In this document: positions 11,697 through 23,419 of the stretch, one piece after another | Layout of the letters: each line of letters opens with the position of its first letter | Numbering within the stretch: the first letter of the stretch is position 1 | Source of the DNA: Isoperla grammatica | Taxonomy: Eukaryota; Arthropoda; Insecta; Plecoptera; Perlodidae | Length of the DNA: 64,000 nt | NCBI GenBank assembly: GCA_945910005.1 | Contig: OX246740.1 | Location: 54,094,638-54,158,637, forward strand | Direction of reading: 5' to 3' | The notes under the pieces: generated by a model | What the model saw: the letters and a program-made list of their open reading frames with translations, nothing else | Databases searched by the model: none | Told to the model about the DNA's origin: nothing | Translations under genes and position numbers: made by a program

Positions 11697-11887
11697 CTTA
11701 TAGCTTGATCACACTACGGCCACTAACAGCAGTTAGTTTAACCATGGTTTAACAGTAGTTAATAGAAATCGTGAAAATAATAGGAAGGCAGAGTTAGATT
11801 AACCTCTGTTAACTGTTAACTACAGTCTTAACAACAGTTAGTATAGCCTAACGCCTGTTAGTGGCCGAAGTGTGATCAAGGTATAAG
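11697..11887. mobile_element. 191-bp foldback element
   Basis: The terminal inverted repeats are CTTATAGCTTGATCACACTA on the left and, inverted from the right, CTTATACCTTGATCACACTT, followed by CGGCCACTAACAG on both arms. The interior is rich in GTTAAC-type words and includes the 18-bp perfect palindrome GTTTAACCATGGTTTAAC. No coding capacity is seen. Confidence 0.75.
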
Positions 11888-11953
11888 TGTACCATTGTAG
11901 GCGCCATCTTAGGTTCAACAATTTAAATATTAAACCGTTTATTGATGTAGATA

Positions 11954-12029
11954 GGTGGATTCCCAAACTGGACGCAGAACCTCGAACCAGCGAACCAATC
12001 AGAATCAGAACAATATCGGGAATCCCCCA
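11954..12029. mobile_element. Partial foldback related to 26325-26440
   Basis: GGTGGATTCCC, the spacing after it, and GCGAACCAATCAGAATCAG match the left arm of the 26.3 kb palindrome (GGTGGATTCCC, ACGAACCAATCAGAAT). A short CGGGAATCC on the right may be the rest of the opposite end. It looks like a truncated copy. The frames on both strands here are incidental. Confidence 0.5.
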
Positions 12030-13935
12030 TAAAACAACTGTTGAGATGCCGTTGCGACAAACACCTCTTTCCATCGTTGTGCCAGTATTTCCACGTGACT
12101 GAATCATTGGGAAAACTATCACATAACTAGATACATGGGGTGTACATCTTCATAAATCCAAGATGATATTACAGCCCTAGGAAAATAGTGGTTAGTAAGT
12201 TTACTTCCTTTTGCGCCACATGAAGCACGCAATAACGCGAGTTGGCGTTATGAGAACATACAAATTCGCGCCATCACATAAACACGAAACGTAACCCCCC
12301 ACACGAATGTAAGTTATGATTATACTGTTATTAATAATTACACGTTGTTAGATTATTCATAGATAAGTAACTAACTGTATCTCTATTAGGAACATCGCCC
12401 AAAATATTAGACATAAACCCCGATACCGACCAATCAATTTACTTTCAAGTAATATAATATTATGTAGAACACAATCTGATTGGAACTTGGGTTCGCCCAT
12501 GTAGGATGGGCCAGTGTGTACAAAAAAGTAGCTGTTTGATTATGTGAATAGATGATTAATAACGATAAACGCCCCAACTAGAAGAACACTCCCTCGCATT
12601 CGAACATATAGTTTCTAACGCAAACATCTTCGGGCAACGAGGCTTCGTGAGCATTCACAACCACATGTTGAATGTATTAGAAAACGATTAAGGTTACCTT
12701 GTGTGATCTAACATATATACATTTCTTTTGGGTAATAACTTTGGCGGAGGGGATAATTTTTCTAATACAATCGTATTCGTAAGCCAAGGGTAAACGGGAG
12801 TCGAACTATTAACTTCGCATGGTTTATTGTGAGTTATCGAAGTCATCTCGACATTGGTTTAGGAAAGGGCTCCCAAAAATACATTTATTTATAGACATTT
12901 GTTACATGTACATACATTCTTTAGTGTCAACTATATAAAAAGAAAATTCGTATGGAATTTAACAAAATTTAAAAAAATGTATAGGCATGAAATTTATGCA
13001 AGCTTTGATAAATAAAGTAGTAAGAAAAACGTCAATCGAATCAGCAATGTTATACTGAGTGGATGATACGCGCTGTTACAACAAGCAAAGAACTCGATAC
13101 ATCGTGCAAAGAGATCAGTCAGCTGTTTCTCCGTGTCACATTACATGCTGACATCATCTTACTTGGCAGCAAGCTAAGGTTAACTCACATAGGTTAAGAC
13201 TTCATTTATCACAGTATTATGAGCGACTTGGAGTAATTTGAGCGGGTGTGCAGTGGTGCGCGCATAACTGGCGCCGTATGGAACCCGGCCTACACTTCCG
13301 TGATGCAATTATACAAGCTATATGTGTATAAATAACTCTCGCAATCTATCTAGATTATCTTCAACCACAGGATATATATGCAATTGTTGATGGGAGTTTT
13401 TAAAGTTTGAACAACTTTTTTTATTTCAATGAGGTGAACGATGTGATACTACTAGTTTGATAATGTGTATTGCTCGATAATTTTATTTCTTTTTTTGTGC
13501 AGAGAAGAATCAGAATTTGTTTTCCTTCGAAACAAATGTTTTTACAATTTTGTAGACAGGTCTCTTCTGTCAATACGATGACAATGTTGATGTAAACGGT
13601 GGCTTTGGATTCGTTGTAGCAAAGAAGTAGTATAAAATAAGTAATTCTTATAGTTGGGATAAACTGCCGTGTTTGTACCGTTGTGAAGACTAAACAAGAA
13701 GATACAGCTGTTATGCCAGTATTGTGGTAGACTGATGCCGTACGGAGAGGAGGCATAATTTTACGTTTATGTTTCATTTTACATAAAGAGAAACTGCAAT
13801 AAAATCTGTTCTAACTAATAACGAAATGAAAAAAAAATTACTTTTCAACGTTTCTTATTTTCTTCGCGTTGAAATTTGCATAACTTCTCTCAACAACAGC
13901 TCGTGAAAACATCTAAAAAGGCAACCACCGCAACA
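12030..13935. other. No gene supported
   Basis: AT-rich DNA. A 118-codon minus-strand frame (13421-13777) has no recognisable domain. It is the longest frame in this stretch, but I treat it as chance. Confidence 0.45.
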
Positions 13936-13939
13936 ACCT

Positions 13940-14307
13940 TATACATACAGTATCACAGTCAACACTTCACAGCCAACACTTCACAGTCAACACGCCTTCA
14001 CAGTCAACACTTCACAGTCGACACTTCACAGCCAACATTTCACAGTCAACACTTCACAGTCAACACTTCACAGTCAATCACTCAACTCAACCAACGCAAC
14101 AACCTCATACACAGTATCACAGTCAACACTTCACAGTCAACACTTCACATTCAACACTTCACAGTCAATCAGTCACTCAACTCAACCAACGCAACAACCT
14201 CATACATACAGTATCACAGTCAACACTTCACAGTCAACACTTCACAGTCAACACTTCACAGTCAACACTTCACAGTCAACACTTGACAGTCAATCACTCA
14301 ACTCAAC
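13940..14307. repeat. 14-bp minisatellite with higher-order cassettes
   Basis: The basic unit is CACAGTCAACACTT (14 bp). Runs of it are separated by a longer spacer containing CACTCAACTCAACCAACGCA and ACAACCTCATACATACAG. Three cassettes begin with CAGTATCAC at 13948, 14112 and 14209. The plus-strand frame of 136 codons over this array (13876-14286) is a by-product of the repeat. Confidence 0.9.
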
Positions 14308-14466
14308 CGTTGCATTGTACAACAGATGCGTGGCTAATCGCACGGTCAACGTAGGCGATTCATGTTTTAGAAATCAATTGAGATTTCTATTAAGATTGTT
14401 TGTACACCTCGACAGCTTCGCAACGCTAATGCATACTAATGTACAACATCGTGGCGAGGAACGGAA

Positions 14467-14519
14467 CCTCGGCGCAAAGAATCGAACCCGGGTCGTCGAG
14501 CCGCTGACCCCAGCCGAGG
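14467..14519 (-). repeat. Compact tRNA-like sequence with paired ends
   Basis: On the minus strand CCTCGGC at the start pairs perfectly with GCCGAGG at the end (7 bp, acceptor-stem length). Between them lie an A-box-like TGGGGTCAGCGG and a B-box-like GGGTTCGATTC. At 53 nt it is about 20 nt short of a normal tRNA, as if the anticodon arm were deleted. It is a tRNA pseudogene or SINE head. Confidence 0.5.
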
Positions 14520-14529
14520 TGTTCGTAAA

Positions 14530-17100
14530 CAATGCGATCGTAAGTAGCGGTACTCAACCGGCGCGTTGACACATTACTTGTCTCGGGCTCGACCATGCGC
14601 AATAACAGAACGACTCATATCACATATTAGTATTGTTTATCGAGAAAAGTTACAATGTACACAATGGCGCCACGGTGCATTGTAATAAACGTCAATATTT
14701 TTCTACAAGAATGAAATGAGTATAATATGCAAGTAAAGTAATTGAAGAGAAACATACCGACAACTTGGCATAATATGCATTCATTAATTTGCTATGCATA
14801 CACGCATTGAGTATGGAATTCATTGCCCTCGGTTTGGTATGCAGCAGGTATCGAGTTCGAACATAAGGCTGGCATTTAAACGAATCAATTATTATGCACT
14901 TGATTACGTAAACAAAGCCTAAAAAATTGCTTGAATTTGAATTAAATTAACATTGGGATTCTAGCTTATTAGATTCCAGTCCAGATAGCCAAACGTTGTT
15001 TACAAATTATGTGTGATACAAAGTTGTTTGTAATGAGCAGTTTGGAATTATTAGAAGGGTAATGAATTATATTTAGGATTTATTTTCATATTTTCGCAAC
15101 AATTTTGATCGAAGATGAAGGTGCAAAGTTGAAACAAGTATCACTCAAAACTATACGAGAGTTAAATTTAAGCGAACAGATGTTTATTTATTATCTTATA
15201 GATAGGCCCTATCGGTTGAGGCTGCCAAGAAAGCCAGGACTCGTATAATACAGTGTTTGTCCAGACTAGGGCAATTCATCATCAATAATTTCGATTATCT
15301 TCTAAAAAAAAAAAAAATTATACACGAAAATAAAATTTGATTTTGTCTTGTACATAATGTAACATTCATTATTCTGAGAAACACGAAACCGTTTCGACCC
15401 ATCCACCTAAAAAGGTCGTCTCGAGTAACAGTCTGGCACATTCATCACAGTGTGTACAGTTGGTCGGGTACGATGGTCGGTGTAGCTAACTGAACCGTCA
15501 GACGTGTTTATCCGGCTGCCGCAATGTCCTGTCCTTGGACTTTAGGCAGCCCGGTGATTTAACTCCGTCAGATCGGAGATCTCAAGCCGATTATTGACCT
15601 GCCCCAAAATTATACAACAACATTAAATTTTACGAGCTATTTTATGGCGCATTTTATTAATCATTTTATGGCCTGGTTATAATCTCCTTTGAAAAGGGTA
15701 ATTTTTATTGATAGTTAAATGGTAAGTTGTTTTTTCTTCATTAATAAAGGGAAATTGCATAAGTCTACATATATACACACACGTCGGTCGGTGTAGGTTT
15801 TGATAATAACGAGACTGTTATTACGCAATTATTCAGTTACTGTTAACGAGTGTTCCGCTTGAGGCCCACGCATGCGCCTAGGGTGACGCCGGTGGCGCAG
15901 TGAGTAGTGCGGGGGTCGGGGGAGGATCGGGTAGGAAACGAGTGTGAGAGAGGCTTTTTTCTTACATTAAACCTTCTATGTCCACATCGTTAATAAGAAT
16001 ATAGTTTCAAGTTAAAAAACAAAAACTAATATCATTTGCACATCACATTTATATACACATTCTAACAATACGAAAAACTACCTCAACACACTGTCAAACA
16101 AATGAGTGAGACCTCTTTAAAGTCAACGTTACCACTTGTTTTTAAAAAGTATATGTTTTTTACGTCGGATAATTCTTATTTTTTGGAACCATTCGTACAA
16201 TTTTGTATAATTGATTGGTTCATATTCATTACACGTATCTTGCAAGCCTTATCAAGTGCAATTTGTTTTAGGTATCTCGTTTTTAAATATTGTTTGTACA
16301 TAATTCTGTCTCTATGTGCAACAGCTTTGGCTGCAGAAACCGATATTACTTGTAAATGGTTCTACTACTCACAAATAAATAAATACAATACATTCACATT
16401 TAGAGTCTACCCACTCAGTAACGAGACTGATTTGCAGTGGGGTACTTTAATTTAAAGTGACTAAACTCATGAGTGCCATGTTTTAAAAGTATATTATCAT
16501 TCTTTGGTAGACATCTCTGATAATAGTTGGATAGCAGGGTGGGAAAGGGAAGTCTAAGAGATGAAGCGGAAGGGTGTGAGGAAGGAATAAGGGAAGACCA
16601 AGGATGACCAACAATGGTAACCAAAGAGTTAGCGCGCGGACAATCCAGACTCAATTTACAACAACCAAAGATCATGATTACATGAACATGTTCCGCTCCC
16701 CAATGGACTAATGACTTAACTAACCCACGGTGAACATTCAAAAACCAATTTACAACCAAACACGATATGAATTAAGATTTGAAATGACAAACGAGCGGGA
16801 CACGACTGACAGTTGTATAGTAAGTAATGAACATAGAACACGGTTTAGAGGTGCTAAAGGGGTAGAGAGAGATAATTCAAATTATAACAATGTGTTCACA
16901 GTCTATACAGGTTGTGTCGATTAAATGGCAATCCATCATATTGAGTTAAATGTCAACAGTAGCCGGGAGCTGTTACGGCGTAGGGTAGTGACCCAATTGT
17001 GTTTTGGATGCCAATATGGCGCTCACAAGCTAGCTACTGAAATGTTAATATGTCCATAAACATAATTCAGTGGGAGATCGATTCTTAACGTATCGTTATG
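14530..17100. other. No gene supported
   Basis: Mostly AT-rich with an A run at about 15304-15316. A 117-codon plus frame (16102-16455) and a 114-codon minus frame (16415-16759) show no domain I recognise. The first is hydrophobic, as chance frames in AT-rich DNA often are. Confidence 0.45.
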
Positions 17101-17106
17101 CGGGTA

Positions 17107-17168
17107 GTACAGCTGCGGTGTAGGTTTGTGCAGTGTGTAACCGAAGGACGTGGGTTTGAATCCTGTAC
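17107..17168 (+). repeat. tRNA-like sequence (degenerate)
   Basis: The ends GTACAG and CTGTAC can pair, and a B-box-like GGGTTTGAATCC sits near 17152-17163, preceded by an A-box-like CTGCGGTGTAGG. It is probably a SINE head or tRNA relic. No complete cloverleaf is visible. Confidence 0.35.
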
Positions 17169-17370
17169 ATGCACGAATGGTCTTTCATCCTCATGCTTAT
17201 TGTGCCATCCACGAATCGTATCGAATAGATATGAGTGAGAAAGTGTGAACGAAGACGTTTTAAGATGCGACTACGGAGTTTTTTTCTGATTTCTAATGCT
17301 TAAAATTTGTCTCAATTGCTATAGTATGATCGCAAGGAAATGAGAAAAGAATTAATGCTCTATTTTACAG

Positions 17371-17490
17371 ATGTGGCCAAGTTTCGATAATAATTTTTGC
17401 GTTTTAAACAATTTGTTTTCATTATTTAAAACATGTCCTACAAGCACATTACTTAATTAATAGTTTTAGATAATTCAAACTTGGCCACAT
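17371..17490. mobile_element. 120-bp MITE-like element
   Basis: The terminal inverted repeats are ATGTGGCCAAGTTT at the left and AAACTTGGCCACAT at the right (14 bp, exact). Similarity continues inward less perfectly. The AT-rich interior has no coding capacity. No second copy was found in the window. Confidence 0.7.
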
Positions 17491-17620
17491 TCATAAACTA
17501 CAACTGATCAAATTTGGAACTTATTTACGACAATTCTAAAGTAATTGAGCAATTATAAGGCTACAACACAACCTTCATCGATCATACAAAGCGTCCTAGA
17601 TAATTTTTCAAATTGTCTTA

Positions 17621-17744
<124 letters not shown>

Positions 17745-17855
17745 GGTGCTATCAACCTAATTAAAATACAATACAATCGATGGAATTCACAGTAACAATT
17801 AAGCTTATCTTCGCGAGAAACAATCTCGTTTCCTTTAATCTACGTACTCGATTAA

Positions 17856-18002
17856 GGGCGGGTATTTCAATGTCCAGTTAAAGTGTCAAGTAAATTTAAC
17901 TGTCAGGTAAGCCAAGTTTGGTGTAATCCTATTGGCCGTTGTCATGGTGAAAACAATTTTAACTGAGAAGTAGATTTTAACTGGACATTGAAATACCGGC
18001 CC
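17856..18002. mobile_element. PIF/Harbinger-like MITE family E, diverged copy (147 bp)
   Basis: The ends are inverted: GGGCGGGTATTTCAATGTCC on the left, and inverted right end GGGCCGGTATTTCAATGTCC. The length is 147 bp, the same as the copies at 25005 and 32629. The interior shares TATTGGCCGTTGTCATGGTG with the ATTGGTGGTTGCCATGGAG of those copies. The flanks are TAA (left) and TTA (right), against TTA on both sides of the other two. Confidence 0.8.
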
Positions 18003-18009
18003 TTAGACA

Positions 18010-19400
18010 AGAAGATATTTATTTATAGATACATTCATAAAACGAATACAGACAAATCCGTTCGCCAGTCTTACGTTTCGATAGTTCAAGAGGGCAGTGA
18101 GGTCATCACCAACTCTGTATGTCTGTCTGTCCGATACCACACATGGAGTATAACATAAAGGCTACGCAGTGGTTCTTTACACTCAATGACACAACCAGTA
18201 ATGAATGTGGGGGTACGACCCGACCGACACGACACGACCTAACATCCAAACACAGGACTCAACTAACATCCCGACAACAGCTGTGCAATAAAACTACGGT
18301 AGCGCCAACAACGTGTCGTGTAAAAAGCAACAAGTAACGGGTATCGTAAAAGATGTAGAAAACAGGAAAAATTGTCGCGTCGTAAATATAAATAAATTTA
18401 CATATAAAGAAACGTTAGATCTTTGGCATTGTTACTTTCCCCCTTAAGAGTAATGGATAGTCGCGATGTTAAGCCATGCAATTCCATTTCATTGGTATCT
18501 TAAAGAACGCTTCAAGATTAATTCATAACCAGAATTTGGTTTTGTATCACCTTAACAATGATTTTTTTAAATGTTCAAATATTGCAATCGTTACGATTTT
18601 TATTTCTATATTTATTCAAGAATGTATAATAAATTAATAAATGAAATAACAAACGTAACGATTACATTTTGTATTACTTTTTAAATCCATTGTTTATAGC
18701 TGATAAAAAACGAAATCCCGACTGTGAATCGATCACTCTTTCAATGTATTGAAGCATTCTCAACATATCTCTGCAACATATTCATTCATATAATATAATG
18801 CATGAATGAATGAATAATAAATTAAATGCAATATAAAAAACGTTAATTTAGCTAGTTGATGTCCCCTTAACGTCTCTAATAAATCAACAGATGCTAGCGA
18901 GTGTGTGTGTGTGCGTATGCAAGGGGGTCAATGGCTATATAGCTCGCAGTGATAAAACACTCGAACGAAACACACGCGGCCGATAGATAGGTAGCTTAGT
19001 GTAATTTAGCCCGTTCAAATTGATCAACCATTACCGTCCATAATTACATACCTTATATGCAATCACTGTCCACACCTAACACGAGAGGAATATTAAACAA
19101 TTCAGCCTCCCGGTGAACCAGAGTAGCTTGTACGTAGCTTGTACGTCGACTGCGGTGCGAACAGACCACCGTGCGTGCGTGCACACATTCACGCACATGC
19201 GTAGTAGTCGTCTTAATGACGTCACTAACGAGTGTTGATGTTTCTGGTGTGTGTGACCTCCGTTACAGCGCTACGGTCGTTCAAGGGTGGTCGACATTAG
19301 TAACCCTCTTGTAGGGTGAGCATTGGAAGCTGCACAACACTTTTAATTTCAGATCGTGTGAAGAATTTCGAAGCACATTGAGGAATTTGATAAAAATGAG
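18010..19400. other. No gene seen
   Basis: AT-rich sequence with ATGAATGAATGAAT near 18801, a (GT)n patch near 18901 and TGACGTCA at 19217-19224. No supported gene. Confidence 0.5.
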
Positions 19401-19405
19401 ATTAA

Positions 19406-19800
19406 GGTGTGACACAAGGGGTGGTTGTTGAACCTTTATTGTTTATATCGCTGCGAGACAGAACATAAAACCATAAAAAATTCAACACGGGGAAACACAT
19501 TTAATACACACGCCGCATAGGGAGTTTTATTGATGAGATGGGTGTTCACCAAGGGATGGTTATCGGTCCGCTTATGTTCGCCCCGCAGCGAAACGTCACT
19601 CAGTACACGTGCGACGATGACGTATTTAAAAGAAACAAAACACTATCGCGCGTGCGCGCGCACAGTCAGGAAGCTCCCCACGCACGCACGGGAGCTACCC
19701 AAGGGGTGGTTGTCGGTCCCCTGCTGTTCGTGACAAGTGTCGCGCACACTTGTTGCGCATGTGACGACGTTGCCCGCGCGACTAAAACTCGGATCAACGC
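19406..19800 (+). pseudogene. Tandem reverse-transcriptase-like motif units
   Basis: Three copies of one motif lie in the same frame. At 19406 it reads G-V-T-Q-G-V-V-V-E-P-L-L-F, at 19541 G-V-H-Q-G-M-V-I-G-P-L-M-F, and at 19691 G-A-T-Q-G-V-V-V-G-P-L-L-F. The spacings are 135 and 150 bp, both multiples of three. Copies 2 and 3 are followed at similar distance by C-D-D-D-V and C-D-D-V-A, which recall the Y-A-D-D catalytic box of reverse transcriptases. Stop codons lie between copies 1 and 2; copies 2 and 3 share an open frame (19538-19918). In non-LTR reverse transcriptases the first motif precedes Y-A-D-D closely. Here only these two blocks recur and the rest of the enzyme is missing. The frame turns GC-rich toward 19900. 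An active gene is unlikely. Confidence 0.5.
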
Positions 19801-19929
19801 GCGGCTGGCGCGAGAGTGTTGTGGCAACGACCACGCATGCGCTCCACACCCCTCCGTGCCGCGCGCGCTCGCTCCCATTGGTCGGCGTCTCCGTCGGTCG
19901 GTCTTGCGAAGAGGCTGAGGAATTTGACC

Positions 19930-21040
19930 CGACCACGTTTATTATATACCAGAGTAACAAAATGCACAAAACTCGCATTCAATTAAAAACGAGAAATAAA
20001 CACTAACATACATGTTTTAATTTCTTTTTAAAATATTTATTAGTCGAGGTTATAGTTTTTTTAATATCCGAGTATATCTTTCTTACTAAGTGGTTTGAAC
20101 ACACGCCGCACCCCATCCATAGCTAATCTCCCTACTTATCCAACACCTTTTAAGCGAGGAAGTATTGGTTTTCAATTTTCGACGCGTTCAACTTTCACCG
20201 TTTTATTTGCACAGTTTCGTCAACGCGTCGATAAGTTTTTTTTATAACCAACCACGCTTATTTGTTGATTCAACCATCTGACTCTCTCAGCCTCCGATGA
20301 TTCGTTCCTCCAATGATGGCGCATGTTTTTTTAAATTACACCATTGTTGATGGAACGAACGCACGAACCGGACTTGGCCGTCAATACACACACAAACCCA
20401 TCTTTTTCTTGTGTGCGCCATTCGAATAAATCAACAATGAAGACTATAACTCGATCCCATATATATATAAAAGAGACTTACAAGAAAAACTTCTCGCCAA
20501 GATTTCTTGTCAAGATAAACGCCACGCAGAATAATCACTGTAATTTTCCAAACGGGCAGCACTTTACCATGTGTCATTACCGAATCGAATCCGACTACCA
20601 GATGTGACGCCCCCCCTCCCCCCCCCCCCCCAACTGGTATGGATGAGACTTCGAATACATTCATTCAGATCCTCATCATAGGCGATTCGACCCAGCGAGG
20701 CGCGTGATTAATGTAGTAGTTCCCATAGAGACAAGATAACTACATGTCGCCTCTAACTCTAAGAGACATCGGATAGTAAGTAAGTAAGGTATATTATAAA
20801 GGCGTCAATTAAGATAATATGAGAACCGACATCTGATGGATTCGTTTCCGAATCGGAGTAAAGACTAGAATGAAAACGAGTCGTCCGCCCTCGCGCACGA
20901 AACTAAACTCGTTTATGACGACGTAGAAAAACAAAAACAAAACGCGGCGTGAAACTGGTGCACGTTTTAGTATCAAAACAGTCTATTTAAACTGTCAAAT
21001 GTTTTAGGTTGTTGATTGATCGATCGAGGACCGTTTACCA
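19930..21040. other. No gene seen; C tract
   Basis: Holds a C-rich stretch at 20609-20631 and short overlapping frames that resemble nothing known. Confidence 0.5.
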
Positions 21041-21042
21041 AA

Positions 21043-21121
21043 CTTTAATCTCTAGATAAGCCGTTAATCAGGGGATTAACTCGTGTGCGGCGCCTCGCGA
21101 TATCTTATCTGGAGATTAAGG
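21043..21121. repeat. Small palindromic element
   Basis: CTTTAATCTCTAGATAAG at the left is inverted as CTTATCTGGAGATTAAGG at the right. An inner perfect hairpin, GTTAATC-AGGG-GATTAAC, lies at 21063-21080. It may be a tiny MITE. Confidence 0.5.
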
Positions 21122-21546
21122 GGAGGGGGAAGGGGGGCCAGAGAAGAGAGGAGATTCACACCTTGCGGGTCGTAGGCACGTAGTGTACTCCTGCTGGATG
21201 CTACCACGAAAGACGGGAGTTACTACCTTTATCCACTTACTAGACCGTCCCGGGGGCCCCAAATTAAGGACTGCCACGTTTATAAAAAGTATATTTTGAG
21301 GTAACTTTACTATTACATAAGAAGAAAATACATTTTTTTTGAACTTCTGTTGTTTCGCATTAGGATTCACAGGTTACACCACAGTTAAAAATAAGTTTAC
21401 GAAAACGTTTGGTACCTATATTTTTCAAATACTGCACAATTTAACGAGGATATTTTTCGATTTTCATGAGATGCCAAGCAATGAATAGTGGACGAATTAG
21501 GGCCAACGATACTTGAGAATCTAAAACTGTGCTGTCCTTTTGAGTA

Positions 21547-21855
21547 AACTGCGTCACCCCCCCATAACAATGAAACATATGAAATGAATCGATAAACAAA
21601 CAACAAGCTGTCAAACAATAAAATATTCTGGTTTTGAAAACAAATCTTCAAAACAAACAAGAAACATACAAAACTTTCACAACTTGGTTGCCCATCATTA
21701 AACGTTTTAACTGGTGAGCAGTTACTATCGCCATACCTCGTTTTCTTCATAATGTTGCAATTTTATTATTTTGACAGCTCGTTGTTTGTCCATCAGTTCG
21801 ATTCATTTGTTACGTTGTTGTAGTTCGGCTGTGACGTCAGTTGCAAGTTCCCTAT
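21547..21855. mobile_element. Foldback/MITE family B, copy 2
   Basis: Homologous to 1868-2159 over essentially the full length: CAATGAAAC, AACAACAAGCTGTC, CATACAAAACTTTCACA, TTATTATTTTGACAGCT, TGTTTGTCCATCAGTTC and TGTGACGTCAGTTGCA. The left end here also preserves an inverted AACTGCGTCAC, matching the right-end GTGACGTCAGTT. Confidence 0.8.
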
Positions 21856-21884
21856 ACTTTGATTTACTCTCATAAACCACCAAG

Positions 21885-21965
21885 TCTGTCCCGGGCTTCG
21901 AACCCATGCCCTGTCGCCCTCGGGTCGCGAGACGATACCGTGCGGCTATGTCGTGCGAGCAGGCC
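21885..21965 (-). repeat. tRNA-like sequence
   Basis: The minus strand carries ATAGCCGCACGGTATCG (A-box-like) and GGGTTCGAAGCCC (B-box-like) about 35 bases apart. Conserved boxes without a clear acceptor stem suggest a SINE head. Downstream sequence to about 22157 could be its body, but no second copy was found to define it. Confidence 0.5.
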
Positions 21966-22159
21966 AGGCACCGCCCTCTGTGGTTTTAGCTCACCCGAAT
22001 TAACGTGCCTTACTTGGACCAACGGAGACTGCTTGAAGAGAAAAATATTGTCTTTAGAGGAACATAAATCGTAGTTTTCAAGCCCATTATTCTTAGTTCG
22101 GTACGAAACGTGACCCGGCCCGGCTTGACTGCCTGGTGGGGGATTGCGCAAACTCAAAG

Positions 22160-23000
22160 TGGCACATTTATCTGATGCATTGCGCAGGCTCTGCCCTTAA
22201 AGTACCCACGTAATGTACCTAGTGTAGGCGGCAGATAAAACTATTTAATAGTTTGTTTTAACTTATAGAGAGCAATAAATATAACAGACTGTAAAAGAAA
22301 ATCCAACACAAATTAAATCCTTTGTAATAAAAATAACTTAAGAGCGTCATCGTGGAAAAATAAAAAAGTATAAAAAATGGAAATCAGATTTTAAAATGTG
22401 AGAATTTAATACGTTTCTGGTTGTTATCGTTAAAGTAACATTAGCACGCTATATTCTGGAATGACGCCACACTAGAAGTTATTGACGTGTACAGACAATC
22501 GTAAAAAAGAATGCAAATGCATTGAGTTTTATAGACAGTATATAATTTTTATACTATCTATAGCGAATACATGAACATGTTGCTCTACTGATAAATTTAC
22601 GTGTATCCAATCCATTCAATCATTTTTTCTAAATGATTTATATTCATCCGCTACTTAACTTGAACGAAAACCCACAAAACTTTGCCGTTCTTACCTCTCA
22701 TCTCATGTAATTGAAACACTCTAAGAATTTTAATAAAATTGATGTTAATGGCACACAAAAAGTACAAAGAACATTGTAAAAACTATGAATTTTCAATGTT
22801 AAACATATAGAACAGATACTTGAAAACTAGGACTTGAACCATTTAACCCTAATCACGACATGCCAACATGACACTACACAAACATTAAACCCGAGACAGC
22901 CCGACTGACAACAGCTGACGCAACCCAAGCTTGTTGACGTCACAGCCCACCTACGCCCACTGCACAGACCACAATGGGCGTACATGCGTTGCAATGTGTG
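22160..23000. other. No gene seen
   Basis: AT-rich sequence. A small hairpin pairs TATAGACAGTATA with TATACTATCTATA near 22530-22563. TGACGTCA lies at 22935-22942. Confidence 0.5.
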
Positions 23001-23004
23001 TACT

Positions 23005-23415
23005 CCACTCTACTCTACTCTACTCTACTCTACTCTACTCTACACTACACTACACTACACTACTCTACTCTACTCTACTCTAGTCTACACTACTATAATC
23101 TACTCTACTCTACTCTAGTCTACACTACTATAATCTACTCTACTCTACTCTACTCTACTCTACTCTACTCTACTCTACACTACACTACACTACACTACTC
23201 TACTCTACTCTACTCTAGTCTACACTACTATAATCTACTCTACTCTACTCTAGTCTACACTACTCTAATCTACTCTACTCTACTCTACTCTACTCCACTC
23301 TACTCTCCTCTCCTATACTCTACTCCACTCCACTCTACTCTCCTCTCCTCTACTCTCCTCTCCTCTACTCTAGGCCTACTCTACTCTACTCTACTCTACT
23401 CTACTCTACTCCACT
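23005..23415. repeat. (TACTC)n satellite with 135-bp higher-order unit
   Basis: Pentamer repeats of TACTC/TACAC/TAGTC type run over about 410 bp. A block starting TACACTACACTACAC occurs at 23041 and again at 23176, 135 bp (27 pentamers) later, with the same order of variant pentamers after it. The 178-codon frame over it is a repeat artefact. Confidence 0.95.
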
Positions 23416-23419
23416 CTAC

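Noticed and set aside
13421..13777. 118-codon minus-strand frame
   Set aside because: No domain, signal or neighbour supports it, and AT-rich non-coding DNA of this length yields such frames by chance.
13876..14286. 136-codon repetitive protein rich in His, Ser, Thr
   Set aside because: Translation of the 14-bp minisatellite.
16102..16455. 117-codon plus frame with a hydrophobic, signal-like segment
   Set aside because: The hydrophobicity follows from T-rich codons. No family resemblance, promoter or splice context was found.
19538..19918. Intact reverse transcriptase
   Set aside because: Only short motif blocks are present; most of the enzyme's domains are absent and stops lie upstream.
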